Made by a program: the position numbers and the translations under genes. A stretch of DNA of 64,000 bases, from positions 2,542,001-2,606,000 of the forward strand of contig OZ254079.1 of the NCBI GenBank assembly GCA_965267475.1. The letters are read 5' to 3'. This stretch comes from JBCBKU01 sp965267475. GTDB taxonomy: Bacteria > Pseudomonadota > Alphaproteobacteria > Rhodobacterales > Rhodobacteraceae. The notes below the pieces were generated by a model. It ran no database searches. It was not told the DNA's origin and was given only the letters and a program-made list of their open reading frames with translations. The first letter of the stretch is position 1, and every line of letters begins with the position of its first letter. Of this stretch, positions 27,310 through 36,088 are shown one piece after another.

Positions 27310-27957
27310 CTATTCTTCAATCGGGAACAGGGCCGCCTGCACGGTTTTGCAGTCGAAGGCACCCTTTACCCCATCGGACAGCGCCGTTTCCGGGTAATAG
27401 GCGGGCAAGCTTTCGTCCGCGCATCCGGCGCGGAAGCTGTTAAGCATGTCTTCGGCAATAGCCGGATCCAGTGGCCCGTGGTTGTGCATGGGCAAGTGGT
27501 ATTCGGCGGTCTCGGGGCTGTGGAACGTGGTGTCGTAGAAGTTGCCCTCGACCTCGCCCACGGGCAGGTAGCCAGCCAGCGAGATTGTACCGTCCTCAGC
27601 CACGACACCGCCCGCGGCAAGCGTGGCGACCGTGTCGTTTGCGGCACCGTCGCCCATGGCCTCTTTCGGCGTGCAGGGGTTCTTGGCGCAATTCTGATGG
27701 TTTTGAATGGCGACCCACCAGACGGTGACCACATCGCCCGGCGTCAGACCGGAAGACTTGATGGCCATCGCCGCGCCGAACGGTCCTTTTTCGAGCACCG
27801 CCGAGGTTCCGTCGATCGGGCCAGGGGTGTTACCGCTCGGGGGTGTCCAACTCATCGGCTTGGTGATGCCATCCGCCAAGGCCGTGCCGGATATATAGAG
27901 GGCAGCCAAAGCGGCGCAGACGGAGTTTGCGATGAACTTGAATGGTTTCTGGGTCAT
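27310..27957 (-). CDS. Secreted hypothetical protein
   Basis: A 215-residue protein with a clear signal peptide (MTQKPFKFIANSVCAALAAL then YISGTALAD, cleavage near residue 29). The mature part has four to five cysteines (QNCAKNPCTP, GCADES, FDCKTV) that could form disulfides, and reads as a beta-rich domain with TPGDVVTVWWVAIQN and YHLPMHNHGPLDP. The two His in MHNHG hint at metal binding, but I do not recognise the family. It lies between two winged-helix/TPR regulators, divergent from the one at 28083, and may be controlled by it. Confidence 0.75.
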   Translation of the reverse strand: MTQKPFKFIANSVCAALAALYISGTALADGITKPMSWTPPSGNTPGPIDGTSAVLEKGPFGAAMAIKSSGLTPGDVVTVWWVAIQNHQNCAKNPCTPKEAMGDGAANDTVATLAAGGVVAEDGTISLAGYLPVGEVEGNFYDTTFHSPETAEYHLPMHNHGPLDPAIAEDMLNSFRAGCADESLPAYYPETALSDGVKGAFDCKTVQAALFPIEE

Positions 27958-28062
27958 GGGTCTCTCTCTGAACTTGACTGGGTTCTATCACATCCGGGTG
28001 CGATTGCTTGAATCGCCCCTTCAGCTGTGGTGAACTTTCACGGCCCCGCGGGCTTTCTGTCC

Positions 28063-28100
28063 TGAAATCCGGATGAAATTTTGTGAAGTTCGGTGAAATT
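28063..28100. promoter_or_regulatory. Array of four TGAA-TT direct repeats over the regulator start
   Basis: TGAAATC (28063), TGAAATT (28074), TGAAGTT (28084) and TGAAATT (28094) follow one another at 11, 10 and 10 bases. The array covers the ribosome site and GTG start of the winged-helix gene at 28083, as expected of an autorepressing OmpR-type regulator. The last copies are also codons of the protein, so part of the pattern could be chance. Confidence 0.45.
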
Positions 28101-29306
28101 CACCTTGGCGACATCGTATTCGATCCCGAGACACGTGGGCTGCGACACGCCGATGGGCGACCGGCGCAACTTCGCAACAAGTCGAAGGAAGTCCTCCGCG
28201 TTCTGGCGGAACAACCGGGCCAGGTGATCTCCAAGTCTGACCTGTTGGACAGGGTCTGGCCCGATGTGACGGTGTCAGATGAAAGCCTTGTCCAGTGCAT
28301 TGCCGACATCCGGCGCCTGATTGGCAAGGACGCGCGCCAGATCATCGAGACGGTGCCGCGCGAAGGGTACCGGCTGACACTGCCGCCTGTCAGGACGCAA
28401 CGGCCCCGGTCGCGAACACCCTTGATCAGCGCTCTTGTGGGATCGGCGGCGGTTCTTGTCGCCGTCTGGGCCCTGTGGCCGGATCTTCCGCGCAAGGCGG
28501 CACCCGTGGCAGACACCGTCGCCCGGGCGAAACCACCCGGGACCGACAGCACCGAGGCCTATCTTCAGGTCCTCCAGGGCCGTGTGTCGGCCAACAGGTT
28601 TGACAGCAACGAAAGTCTGGTGGCCGAGCGGCACTTTCGTACAGCCATCGAGTTGGATCCGACCTATGCCCGCGCCCATGCCGAACTGGGAACGCTTTTT
28701 GCCGTTCGGTTCGAGAATGACTGGACGGTTCTGGAAGAGGCGGACAAGGCCAAAGCGTTCTACTTTGCCGAAAAGGCGGTCGAGCTCGACCCCGATCTTT
28801 GGCTTGGTCACTACGCGCTTGGACGGCTTCACAGCCTGTTTTCGGATCTGGGCTTGGCGGAGACGCACCTGGTACGCGCCATGGCGCTTGATCCGGGCAA
28901 TGAAGATGCGCGCGCCTATTACGGGATCGTCCGAAACTTTCAGGGCGATGCCAAAGGGGCGCTGGCGATCCTGGAACCGGCGCTCGCCGCGCACCCAAAC
29001 CCACCCTATTGGTATTATCTCGGGCTCGGGAACGCGCTTTACAACACAAGACGCTACGGTGAGGCAGAGGTCGCTCTGAAAACCTGTCTCGATCTCGCGC
29101 CCGGGTCGCCATATTGCCTGCGGTATATCATGGCGGTCTACGGCGAAACGGGTCGGATCGCCGAGGCCAGCGCGGCGCGCCAAACCTACCTGTCAATCGG
29201 GTTCGACCCATCCGTCGGATCGATCATGAGCTTGATGAGGTTTCATCACCCCGACGACCGCACACGGATGGAGCGCGCCTTTCGGCAGGCGGGCTTGCCT
29301 GATTGA
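28083..29306 (+). CDS. CadC-like winged-helix/membrane/TPR regulator
   Basis: A 407-residue protein. Residues 1-100 are an OmpR/CadC winged helix (EIHLGDIVFDPETRGLRH, ISKSDLLDRVWPDVTVSDES, IIETVPREGYRLTLP). A single membrane segment follows (about 111-131, LISALVGSAAVLVAVWALWP), then a periplasmic TPR-type array (AIELDPTYARAHAELGTLF and similar pairs). This is the CadC/ToxR one-component layout, signalling across the inner membrane without phosphorylation. The start is a GTG at 28083; no in-frame ATG is nearby. It is divergent from the secreted protein gene at 27310, its likely target. Confidence 0.87.
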   Translation: MKFGEIHLGDIVFDPETRGLRHADGRPAQLRNKSKEVLRVLAEQPGQVISKSDLLDRVWPDVTVSDESLVQCIADIRRLIGKDARQIIETVPREGYRLTLPPVRTQRPRSRTPLISALVGSAAVLVAVWALWPDLPRKAAPVADTVARAKPPGTDSTEAYLQVLQGRVSANRFDSNESLVAERHFRTAIELDPTYARAHAELGTLFAVRFENDWTVLEEADKAKAFYFAEKAVELDPDLWLGHYALGRLHSLFSDLGLAETHLVRAMALDPGNEDARAYYGIVRNFQGDAKGALAILEPALAAHPNPPYWYYLGLGNALYNTRRYGEAEVALKTCLDLAPGSPYCLRYIMAVYGETGRIAEASAARQTYLSIGFDPSVGSIMSLMRFHHPDDRTRMERAFRQAGLPD

Positions 29307-29335
29307 TCCGCGGTAGGAAGCAATCCGGGCGCAAC

Positions 29336-29390
29336 CGGAAAATGACTTCATTTTCCGTTACGATTTTCGTGTCGAAAATCGCCACCACGC
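29336..29390 (+). repeat. Double-hairpin intergenic element, copy A
   Basis: Stem 1 CGGAAAAT (29336-29343), loop GACTTC, ATTTTCCG (29350-29357); linker TTAC; stem 2 GATTTTC (29362-29368), loop GTGTC, GAAAATC (29374-29380); then GCCACCACGCC. It starts 29 bases after the stop of the CadC-like gene and ends just before the lpdA stop. A second copy at 54383 has the same stem 1 and linker, a different loop 1, and a compensatory pair change in stem 2. Confidence 0.8.
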
Positions 29391-29393
29391 CGC

Positions 29394-30791
29394 TTAAATG
29401 TGGATCACCCGGTCATAAGCGTCGAGCACCGCTTCGTGCATCGCCTCGGAAATCGTCGGATGCGGGAAGACCGTGTTCATCAGGTCCTCTTCCGTGGTCT
29501 CCAGCGTCCGCCCCACGACATAGCCCTGGATCATCTCGGTCACCTCGGCGCCAATCATATGCGCGCCAAGAAGCTCGCCCGTCTTGGCGTCAAACACCGT
29601 CTTGATCATGCCCTCGGCCTCGCCCAACGCGATCGCTTTGCCGTTGCCAATGAATGGGAAGCGCCCGACCTTGATGTCATAGCCCAGCTCTTTCGCCTTC
29701 GCCTCAGAATACCCGACCGAAGCCACTTGCGGGTGGCAGTATGTGCAGCCCGCGATGCTTTCGGGTTTCACCGGATGGACATTGTTTTTGCCCGCGATCA
29801 ATTCGGCCACCATGACCCCTTCGTGGGATGCTTTATGTGCCAGCCAGGGCGCACCGGCGATATCACCGATGGCATAAAGCCCATCGACGCCTGTTCGGCA
29901 GAATTCATCCGTGACCACATGGGTCCGGTCGACCTTTACACCAATCGCTTCAAGGCCAAGACCTTCCGTGTTGCCCACGATGCCCACGGCAGAGATCACC
30001 GTGTCGAAGTCTTGCTTTTCGACCTTTCCGCCCACTTCGATATGGGCCGTCACCTTGCCTTTGCCCCGGTCAAGCTGTTTGACCATGGCTTTTTCCATGA
30101 TCTTCATGCCCTGCTTGGTGAAGGATTTTTTGGCGAAGCCGGAGATCTCGGCATCTTCCACCGGCAAGATCCGGTCCATGACTTCGACTACCGTCGTTTC
30201 GGCGCCCAAAGTGTTGTAGAAGCTCGCAAATTCGATGCCGATGGCGCCCGATCCGATGACCAGCAGCTTCTTCGGCATATGCGGTGGTTGCAGCGCGTGT
30301 TTGTAGGTCCAGACCAGATCGCCATCCGCTTCAAGCCCTGGAAGTTCACGCGCGCGCGCGCCAGTGGCAAGAATGATGTTCTTGGCCTGAAGCTCTTCCG
30401 TCCCCTTTTCGCCCTTGACCGAAACCTTTCCTTTCGCAGGAAGCGACGCTTCACCCATGAAGACCTCGACCTTGTTCTTCTTCATCAGGTGGCCGACACC
30501 GGAATTGAGCTGCTTCGCAACGCCGCGCGACCGTTTCACAACCGCGTCCAGATCATAATCGATCCCCGTTGCCGACAGACCGAACTCCTTCGCGCGGTGC
30601 ATCAGGTGGAACACTTCCGAGGACCGAAGCATCGCTTTTGTCGGAATGCAGCCCCAGTTCAGGCAGATGCCGCCCATATGCTCACGCTCGACAATCGCGG
30701 TCTTCAAACCCAGTTGGGCGGCCCTAATTGCGGCGACATAGCCACCAGGTCCAGCACCGATCACGATCAGGTCGAAAGTCTTGGCGGCCAT
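29394..30791 (-). CDS. lpdA: Dihydrolipoyl dehydrogenase
   Basis: A 465-residue FAD-dependent E3 subunit that reoxidises dihydrolipoamide for the 2-oxoacid dehydrogenase complexes with NAD. It has the FAD motif IGAGPGGYVAA (11-21), the redox pair Cys43-Cys48 (GGICLNWGCIPTKA), the NAD motif VIGSGAIGIEFASF and the C-terminal HPTISEAMHEAVLD with the catalytic His-Glu. The start follows AGGGAGGAACCC. It is separate from any E1/E2 genes here, so it may serve several complexes. Its 3' end abuts the double-hairpin element. Confidence 0.96.
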   Translation of the reverse strand: MAAKTFDLIVIGAGPGGYVAAIRAAQLGLKTAIVEREHMGGICLNWGCIPTKAMLRSSEVFHLMHRAKEFGLSATGIDYDLDAVVKRSRGVAKQLNSGVGHLMKKNKVEVFMGEASLPAKGKVSVKGEKGTEELQAKNIILATGARARELPGLEADGDLVWTYKHALQPPHMPKKLLVIGSGAIGIEFASFYNTLGAETTVVEVMDRILPVEDAEISGFAKKSFTKQGMKIMEKAMVKQLDRGKGKVTAHIEVGGKVEKQDFDTVISAVGIVGNTEGLGLEAIGVKVDRTHVVTDEFCRTGVDGLYAIGDIAGAPWLAHKASHEGVMVAELIAGKNNVHPVKPESIAGCTYCHPQVASVGYSEAKAKELGYDIKVGRFPFIGNGKAIALGEAEGMIKTVFDAKTGELLGAHMIGAEVTEMIQGYVVGRTLETTEEDLMNTVFPHPTISEAMHEAVLDAYDRVIHI

Positions 30792-30899
30792 GGGTTCCTC
30801 CCTCCGGCGAGAATGTTCAACGTTAAACTATCTGACACACCTATCGCGGAAAGTCACCCGGTACGGGCGAATTGCCGCCTTGCGCGCAACGCATAACTG

Positions 30900-31280
30900 T
30901 CAGCTTAGAGGTTCACCAAAGCTTAGCAACAGCCCGTCCTCGTGGGCCACATGGAATTCGCGCGTGCCCCAATCGGTATCGAAGGGTGGTCGGACGAAGC
31001 CCTCGGGCAAGGTATCCAGACCTGCTTTCATGCTGTCGTAAATCGCATCAAGACCGTCCACATCGACATAACAGTGAAACTGCCCGGCGCGCTTGGCATC
31101 ATCAACGGGATCAGTTGGCGCCCGGATCACGCGCACGGCCACACCGTCTCGATCCAAGTAGGCATGCCGGTCGCCCGCACGGAAGCGAAGCACGAATCCA
31201 AGCACATCTTCAAAAAACCGAAGCCCGGCCTCGAAATCTCGGACCGGGACCATCGGCGAAATCGCCTTCAATCGCGCCAT
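30900..31280 (-). CDS. VOC-family protein (glyoxalase/bleomycin-resistance fold)
   Basis: A 126-residue vicinal-oxygen-chelate domain protein. ISPMVPVRDFEAGLRFFEDVLGF at the N-terminus and the later GQFHCYVDVDGLDAIYDSM and REFHVAHEDGLLLSFGEPL are typical. Metal ligands would be His and Glu in these strands. Most members act as dimers on small molecules or sequester toxic ones; the substrate is unknown. It follows the DUF4242-type gene by three bases on the same strand, so the two are an operon under the divergent LysR promoter region. Confidence 0.85.
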   Translation of the reverse strand: MARLKAISPMVPVRDFEAGLRFFEDVLGFVLRFRAGDRHAYLDRDGVAVRVIRAPTDPVDDAKRAGQFHCYVDVDGLDAIYDSMKAGLDTLPEGFVRPPFDTDWGTREFHVAHEDGLLLSFGEPLS

Positions 31281-31283
31281 GCG

Positions 31284-31568
31284 TCAGTTATTGGCCGTCA
31301 GCGGATCGATGATCTGCGGGATCTCGGTCACGGCGCCGATGGGAATACCGCTGAGTTCGGAATGCTTGCGGATCGCTTCCTCGTCATCGGCAAGATAGAC
31401 GCAAAAGGTCTTGTCCGCCGCAACGAACGTCTGCTGCCATTGAATGTTCGTGCCGATCTGATCCAGCGCCTGGTTCGACGCCCGCGCCGCGCCGCAAAGT
31501 TCTGTTAAAGACATCGCGCCGATACCTGGGATGTCACGTTCGATCATATAGCGTTTCATGCGTTTCAT
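31284..31568 (-). CDS. DUF4242-type small protein
   Basis: A 94-residue protein of the DUF4242/SCO4226 type: YMIERDIPGIG, a central WQQTFVAADKTFCVYLADDEEAIRKHSELSG and a C-terminal acidic part. Members form a ferredoxin-like fold; one actinobacterial homologue binds nickel. The start at the ATG ending at 31568 follows an AGGAGGG ribosome site; the longer frame is not used. It is the first gene after the divergent LysR promoter and probably co-transcribed with the VOC gene. Confidence 0.8.
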   Translation of the reverse strand: MKRMKRYMIERDIPGIGAMSLTELCGAARASNQALDQIGTNIQWQQTFVAADKTFCVYLADDEEAIRKHSELSGIPIGAVTEIPQIIDPLTANN

Positions 31569-31638
31569 CTGGACCCTCCTTGCCCTGTTGATGCCGGAAG
31601 CATGGTCGCAGGTTTCGCCAAATCCCAAGCTCAATTTT

Positions 31639-31695
31639 CTTTCGTTGGCAAAAGATAGGCTTTCGCTAAACTAAGATATCTTTTGCTGACGAAAG
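31639..31695. promoter_or_regulatory. Inverted repeat in the LysR divergent promoter
   Basis: A 19-base arm (31639-31657, CTTTCGTTGGCAAAAGATA) recurs inverted at 31677-31695 with two mismatches, separated by 19 bases. It lies between the LysR gene and the DUF4242-VOC pair, the classic position of a LysR-type binding region, though LysR sites usually have the shorter T-N11-A core. The size also allows binding by another dimeric regulator. Confidence 0.65.
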
Positions 31696-31710
31696 CTGAG
31701 CTTTTGAAAA

Positions 31711-32640
31711 ATGGCTCCGGTGACGCATCTCAAGGCGCTTCAGGCGCTCGACACGGCCCTTGAGACCGGGTCACTTCGCGCGGCCGGAGAACGGCTCGGA
31801 ATCACCGCGGCGGCAGTCGGCCAACGGATTCGCTCGCTGGAGGACTTTCTCGGGACCGAACTCTTGCTCCGGGGGCGTACGGGGCTCCGCCCCACGCGAG
31901 AGCTTCAGTCCGCCCTGTCTGACTTGCGAACAGGATTTGCGGCGCTGGAGCGTGTGACGGACACGCTCGATTTTCAACGGACAACGGAAATTCACATCGT
32001 GGCCGAACCAGACTGGGCCGAGCTTTGGCTTCTGCCGCGCCTGCCCGATTTCCGGGCCGCGCATCCGAACATCCTGTTCTGCATTAACGGCGAAGGCGAT
32101 GTCCCGGTCAGGCTTGGCGCCGCGGATGTCCATATCGACAAGGATCCGAAGCCCGAAACCGATCAGAAGACAGCGACGGCGCTTTACACCGACCTGCTGC
32201 TTCCGGTCGGCAGCCCCGACGTCGCGAACCGGCTTGAAGGTCTTGAACCAGACACCTGCCTTGAAGGGTTCCCGCTGCTCCACATCTCGCTCCGCGACGG
32301 GCAGCCGGTGGATCTTGGCTGGTCGGATTGGGTGGATCGCTGGGGACATCGGCAATCGGGGGTCGAACGCGGCGTTCGCTATCTGAACATGCGTCTAGCG
32401 CTTGATGGCGTGCGATCGAATGTGGGGTTTCTGCTGTGTCGGGCGTCCTACATTCTAGATGCGCTTAAGGCCGGTGAGATTAAGCTCGGCCTGCCCGCCA
32501 AGGAACACCTGCCATCGCCCGAGCCGTATTGGCTGAGGGTCCGACCAGATGCGCGGCAGCGGCCCCAGGTTATCCGGTTTCTCGATTGGTTGGAGGATCA
32601 GGCAATCGACACCGCCCGGGCGCTTGACGCGTTGTTGTAA
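31711..32640 (+). CDS. LysR-family transcriptional regulator
   Basis: A 309-residue LysR regulator of the GcvA-like branch: helix-turn-helix at about residues 18-40 (TGSLRAAGERLGITAAAVGQRI), the dimerization helix, and a co-inducer domain to the end with the GDVPVRLGAADVHI segment. The ATG at 31711 follows directly on the promoter region. It is divergent from the DUF4242 and VOC genes and likely controls them and itself through the inverted repeat at 31639-31695. The inducer is unknown. Confidence 0.88.
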   Translation: MAPVTHLKALQALDTALETGSLRAAGERLGITAAAVGQRIRSLEDFLGTELLLRGRTGLRPTRELQSALSDLRTGFAALERVTDTLDFQRTTEIHIVAEPDWAELWLLPRLPDFRAAHPNILFCINGEGDVPVRLGAADVHIDKDPKPETDQKTATALYTDLLLPVGSPDVANRLEGLEPDTCLEGFPLLHISLRDGQPVDLGWSDWVDRWGHRQSGVERGVRYLNMRLALDGVRSNVGFLLCRASYILDALKAGEIKLGLPAKEHLPSPEPYWLRVRPDARQRPQVIRFLDWLEDQAIDTARALDALL

Positions 32641-32719
32641 GTCCATTCCTCCGGCAACGCTTGCGGCGCCCGTCCCCCTCGCATACATCACGGCGAACAC
32701 CTCAGGGAGGCGCGGATAC

Positions 32720-34564
32720 ATGGCCAAGGGAAACAAGATATCGCAGACGCTTGTCTGGATCTTGCTGGGGCTTCTGTTCGTCGGGCTCGCGGGCTTCGGC
32801 GCCACCAATTTCGGCGGCAGCCAGCAACGGCTTGGCCGCGTGGGTGATGCCGAGATCACGGTCAACGCCTATGTTAACGCAGTGCAGCAGGACATCCAAA
32901 ACCTGGCCCGCCAAACTGGTCAGCGCCTGACGATTGCCCAGGCCCAGCAGCTTGGCTTGACCGAGGCCTCTTTGGCCCGGGTCGTGGGCGAGGCCGCGCT
33001 GACGGACGCTGTGACCAAGGCCGGTGTTTCGGTCGGGGACGAAGCCGTCAGAAACCGGGTCCTGGAAGTTCCGGCCTTCCGCAGCCTCGACGGGGATTTC
33101 GATCGGGCCGCTTATGAACAGACCCTCCGGCAAAACGGGCTGACCATCGGCGAATTCGAGACGCAAATCCGCAACGAAGCGTCACGGTCGCTTTTACAGG
33201 CCGCCGTCGTTGGCGGTGTCGTCGCGCCGAGCGAATACGTGGACACCCTGTACAATTGGGCCCGCGAAGGACGGGACGTGACCTGGGCGCGGCTGACGGC
33301 TGCGGATCTGGATGCACCGATCCCGGAACCCGGTGAAGATCAGCTTGCAGCGTTCCACAGCGACAACCCGGAGCAGTTTGAACTCGGCGAGACCAGGGCC
33401 ATCACCTATGCCTGGCTGACGCCCGAAATGATCGCGGGCACCATCGAAACCGACGACGCAGCCCTGCGAGCGTTATATGACGAAAGGATCGATTTTTACG
33501 TGCAACCCGAACGCCGCCTGGTCGAACGTCTGGTCTTCGCGGATGACGCAGCAGCCGAAGCGGCGAAAGCCGCCATTGAGGCAGGTGAGACAACGTTCGA
33601 TGCACTGGTTTCGGACCGTGGATTGGAACTGAGTGATGTCGATCTCGGCGATGTCCGGCCCGAGGATCTGGGGGACGCCGCCGAGGCTGTCTTCGCCCTG
33701 ACCGAACCTGGGATCGCAGGTCCTGCCCCGACCCCCCTTGGACCGGCGCTTTTCCGGATGAACGGCATTCTCGCGGCAACCGAAACGACATTCGAAGACG
33801 CCCGGGACGACCTGGCCCGTCAGCAGACGCAAGAAGAAGCGGTCCGGTTGATTCAGGACATGTTCGACGAGATTGACGACCTTTTGGCCGGCGGCGCAAC
33901 GATCGAAGATATTGCCACCGAGACCGAGTTGGAACTGGGTCAGATAGATTGGCGTCCAGACGTGTCCGACGACATTGCGGTATACACTTCGTTTGCTCAG
34001 GCCGCAGCCCGGGCCCGAACCGAGGACTTCCCCGAACTGATCGAACTCGAAGATGGGGGCATCTTCACATTTCGCCTGGATGAGATCCGGCCCCCTGCTC
34101 TGCCGCCCCTTGAGGATGTGCGCGAAGATGTGGCCGCTGCCTGGCTTGAGGCCGAGACCGAGACCCGCCTGATGGCCATGGCGACGCCGTTGGCGGACAG
34201 GTTCCGCTCGGGCGGTGATATGGCCGTCCTGGGTCAGGCACTGAACATCGAAACCGGTCTTCGTCGCGATGGCTTCCTGGAAGGAACGCCGCCCGACTTC
34301 GTCGATACTGTCTTTGAGATGGCCCTGGATGACGTCGAAGTCGTGTCCTCGGAAGGCGATGTCTGGATCGTTCGGCTTGACCGGATCGCCGCGCCGGATG
34401 CGTCGGATCTTGCGGGCGAAGCGCTCCGTACCGGTTTCGCGGATCGCGCTGCCCAGGACTTCGCAAACGACCTGTTGCAAGCCTTCACGCGTTCGGTTCA
34501 GGCAACGGCGGGAATCGAGATCAATCAGGCGACACTGAACGCCATTCACACGCACCTGAACTGA
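32720..34564 (+). CDS. ppiD: Periplasmic folding chaperone PpiD
   Basis: A 614-residue PpiD-type protein: a short cytoplasmic start, one membrane anchor (about 12-30, VWILLGLLFVGLAGFGATNF), a SurA-like helical chaperone domain (about 35-250), a degenerate parvulin-type rotamase region and a long C-terminal helical part. It assists outer-membrane and periplasmic proteins emerging from the Sec translocon. I start at the ATG at 32720 after AGGGAGG. The stop overlaps the trpE start (TGATG), a pairing often seen in this family. Rotamase activity is doubtful because the domain is poorly conserved. Confidence 0.88.
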   Translation: MAKGNKISQTLVWILLGLLFVGLAGFGATNFGGSQQRLGRVGDAEITVNAYVNAVQQDIQNLARQTGQRLTIAQAQQLGLTEASLARVVGEAALTDAVTKAGVSVGDEAVRNRVLEVPAFRSLDGDFDRAAYEQTLRQNGLTIGEFETQIRNEASRSLLQAAVVGGVVAPSEYVDTLYNWAREGRDVTWARLTAADLDAPIPEPGEDQLAAFHSDNPEQFELGETRAITYAWLTPEMIAGTIETDDAALRALYDERIDFYVQPERRLVERLVFADDAAAEAAKAAIEAGETTFDALVSDRGLELSDVDLGDVRPEDLGDAAEAVFALTEPGIAGPAPTPLGPALFRMNGILAATETTFEDARDDLARQQTQEEAVRLIQDMFDEIDDLLAGGATIEDIATETELELGQIDWRPDVSDDIAVYTSFAQAAARARTEDFPELIELEDGGIFTFRLDEIRPPALPPLEDVREDVAAAWLEAETETRLMAMATPLADRFRSGGDMAVLGQALNIETGLRRDGFLEGTPPDFVDTVFEMALDDVEVVSSEGDVWIVRLDRIAAPDASDLAGEALRTGFADRAAQDFANDLLQAFTRSVQATAGIEINQATLNAIHTHLN

Positions 34565-36075
34565 TGGCCATTAGCCCGGATTTTGATGTTTTTGCAAAGG
34601 CTTACGAGGCTGGGCAAAATCAGGTCGTGTCGACGAAACTTGCCGCTGACCTGGATACGGCCGTTTCGCTTATGCTGAAGCTGACCAGCGCCGGAACCGA
34701 CAGTTTTCTTTTGGAATCGGTGACCGGCGGTGAGGTGCGGGGTCGCTTTTCGATCATCGGAATGAAGCCCGATTTGATCTGGGATTGCCGGGGTGAAGTG
34801 AGCCGCATCAATCGCCAGGCCCGATTTGACAGCGACGCGTTCGAAACCCTCGACGGGCACCCGTTGGACACGCTCCGCGCCTTGATCGCGGAAAGCCGGA
34901 TCGACCTGCCCGACGGTTTGCCTGCTGCGGCGGCGGGTCTTTTCGGGTTTCTCGGCTATGACATGGTGCGCCTTGTCGAGCGTTTGCCGGACGTGAACCC
35001 CGATCCGCTTGATATGCCAGATGCCGTGCTGATCCGGCCGTCCGTCGTCGTGGTACTCGACGGGGTCAAGGGCGAGGTCACGGTTGTGGCCCCGGCCTAT
35101 GCCGGGGACGGGCAATCGGCGCGCGCCGCCTATGCGCAAGCTGCCGAACGCGTGATGGACGCCGTTCGCGATTTTGAACGCGCGGTCCCGGGCGAACGGC
35201 GCGACCTGGGCGAAGCAGCCCCGGATGTTCCGCCACAATCGAACTTTACCCATGAAGGGTATCTGGCCGCCGTCGAAAAAGCCCGCGAATACATCCGCGC
35301 CGGCGACATCTTTCAGGTGGTGCCCTCTCAGCGTTGGGCGCAACCCTTCACCCTGCCCCCCTTTGCGCTCTATCGCAGCCTGAGACGCACCAACCCGTCA
35401 CCCTTCATGTTCTTCTTCAACTTCGGGGGGTTCCAGGTCGTTGGCGCCAGCCCCGAGATCCTGGTCCGTGTCTTTGACGACGAGGTGACGGTGCGCCCAA
35501 TCGCAGGCACGCGGAAACGCGGCGCCACGCCTGAAGAAGATCGCGCCCTGGAAGAAGACCTTCTGGCAGACGAAAAGGAATGCGCTGAGCATTTGATGCT
35601 TCTGGATCTCGGCCGGAACGACGTGGGCCGGGTCGCCAAGATCGGTACGGTGAAGCCGACCGAGGAGTTCATCGTCGAACGCTACAGCCATGTGATGCAC
35701 ATAGTCTCAAACGTCGTGGGCCAGCTCGCGGACGAAGAAGACGCCCTTTCGGCGCTTTTGGCCGGGCTTCCCGCTGGCACCGTTTCCGGCGCGCCCAAGG
35801 TCCGCGCCATGGAAATCATCGACGAGCTTGAGCCCGAAAAACGCGGCGTCTACGGCGGGGGGGTGGGCTATTTCGCGGCAAATGGCGACATGGATATGTG
35901 TATCGCCCTCAGAACAGCGGTTCTGAAAGATCAGACCTTGTACATCCAAGCCGGGGGCGGCGTTGTTTGGGACAGCGATCCAGAAGCGGAATTTCAGGAA
36001 ACCGTCAACAAATCCAACGCCATCAGGGCAGCCGCCGCCGATGCCGCCCGTTTTCGCTCGGACGGCAACGGCTGA
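34564..36075 (+). CDS. trpE: Anthranilate synthase component I
   Basis: A 503-residue TrpE that converts chorismate to anthranilate with ammonia from TrpG, the first step of tryptophan synthesis. The N-terminal domain has the feedback motif LLES (49-52) with GGEVRGRFSIIG; the C-terminal chorismate domain has PFMFFFNFGGFQVVGASPE, IAGTRKRGATPEED and GLPAGTVSGAPKVRAME. The ATG overlaps the ppiD stop. No leader peptide or attenuator precedes it because the two genes overlap. trpG and the rest of the pathway are not adjacent. Confidence 0.96.
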   Translation: MAISPDFDVFAKAYEAGQNQVVSTKLAADLDTAVSLMLKLTSAGTDSFLLESVTGGEVRGRFSIIGMKPDLIWDCRGEVSRINRQARFDSDAFETLDGHPLDTLRALIAESRIDLPDGLPAAAAGLFGFLGYDMVRLVERLPDVNPDPLDMPDAVLIRPSVVVVLDGVKGEVTVVAPAYAGDGQSARAAYAQAAERVMDAVRDFERAVPGERRDLGEAAPDVPPQSNFTHEGYLAAVEKAREYIRAGDIFQVVPSQRWAQPFTLPPFALYRSLRRTNPSPFMFFFNFGGFQVVGASPEILVRVFDDEVTVRPIAGTRKRGATPEEDRALEEDLLADEKECAEHLMLLDLGRNDVGRVAKIGTVKPTEEFIVERYSHVMHIVSNVVGQLADEEDALSALLAGLPAGTVSGAPKVRAMEIIDELEPEKRGVYGGGVGYFAANGDMDMCIALRTAVLKDQTLYIQAGGGVVWDSDPEAEFQETVNKSNAIRAAAADAARFRSDGNG

Positions 36076-36088
36076 TCAGCCTTCTACG

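Noticed and set aside
29400..30896. A 498-codon open frame on + opposite lpdA
   Set aside because: It is the antisense shadow of a clear dihydrolipoyl dehydrogenase; composition is His/Arg/Asp-rich and no family is recognisable.
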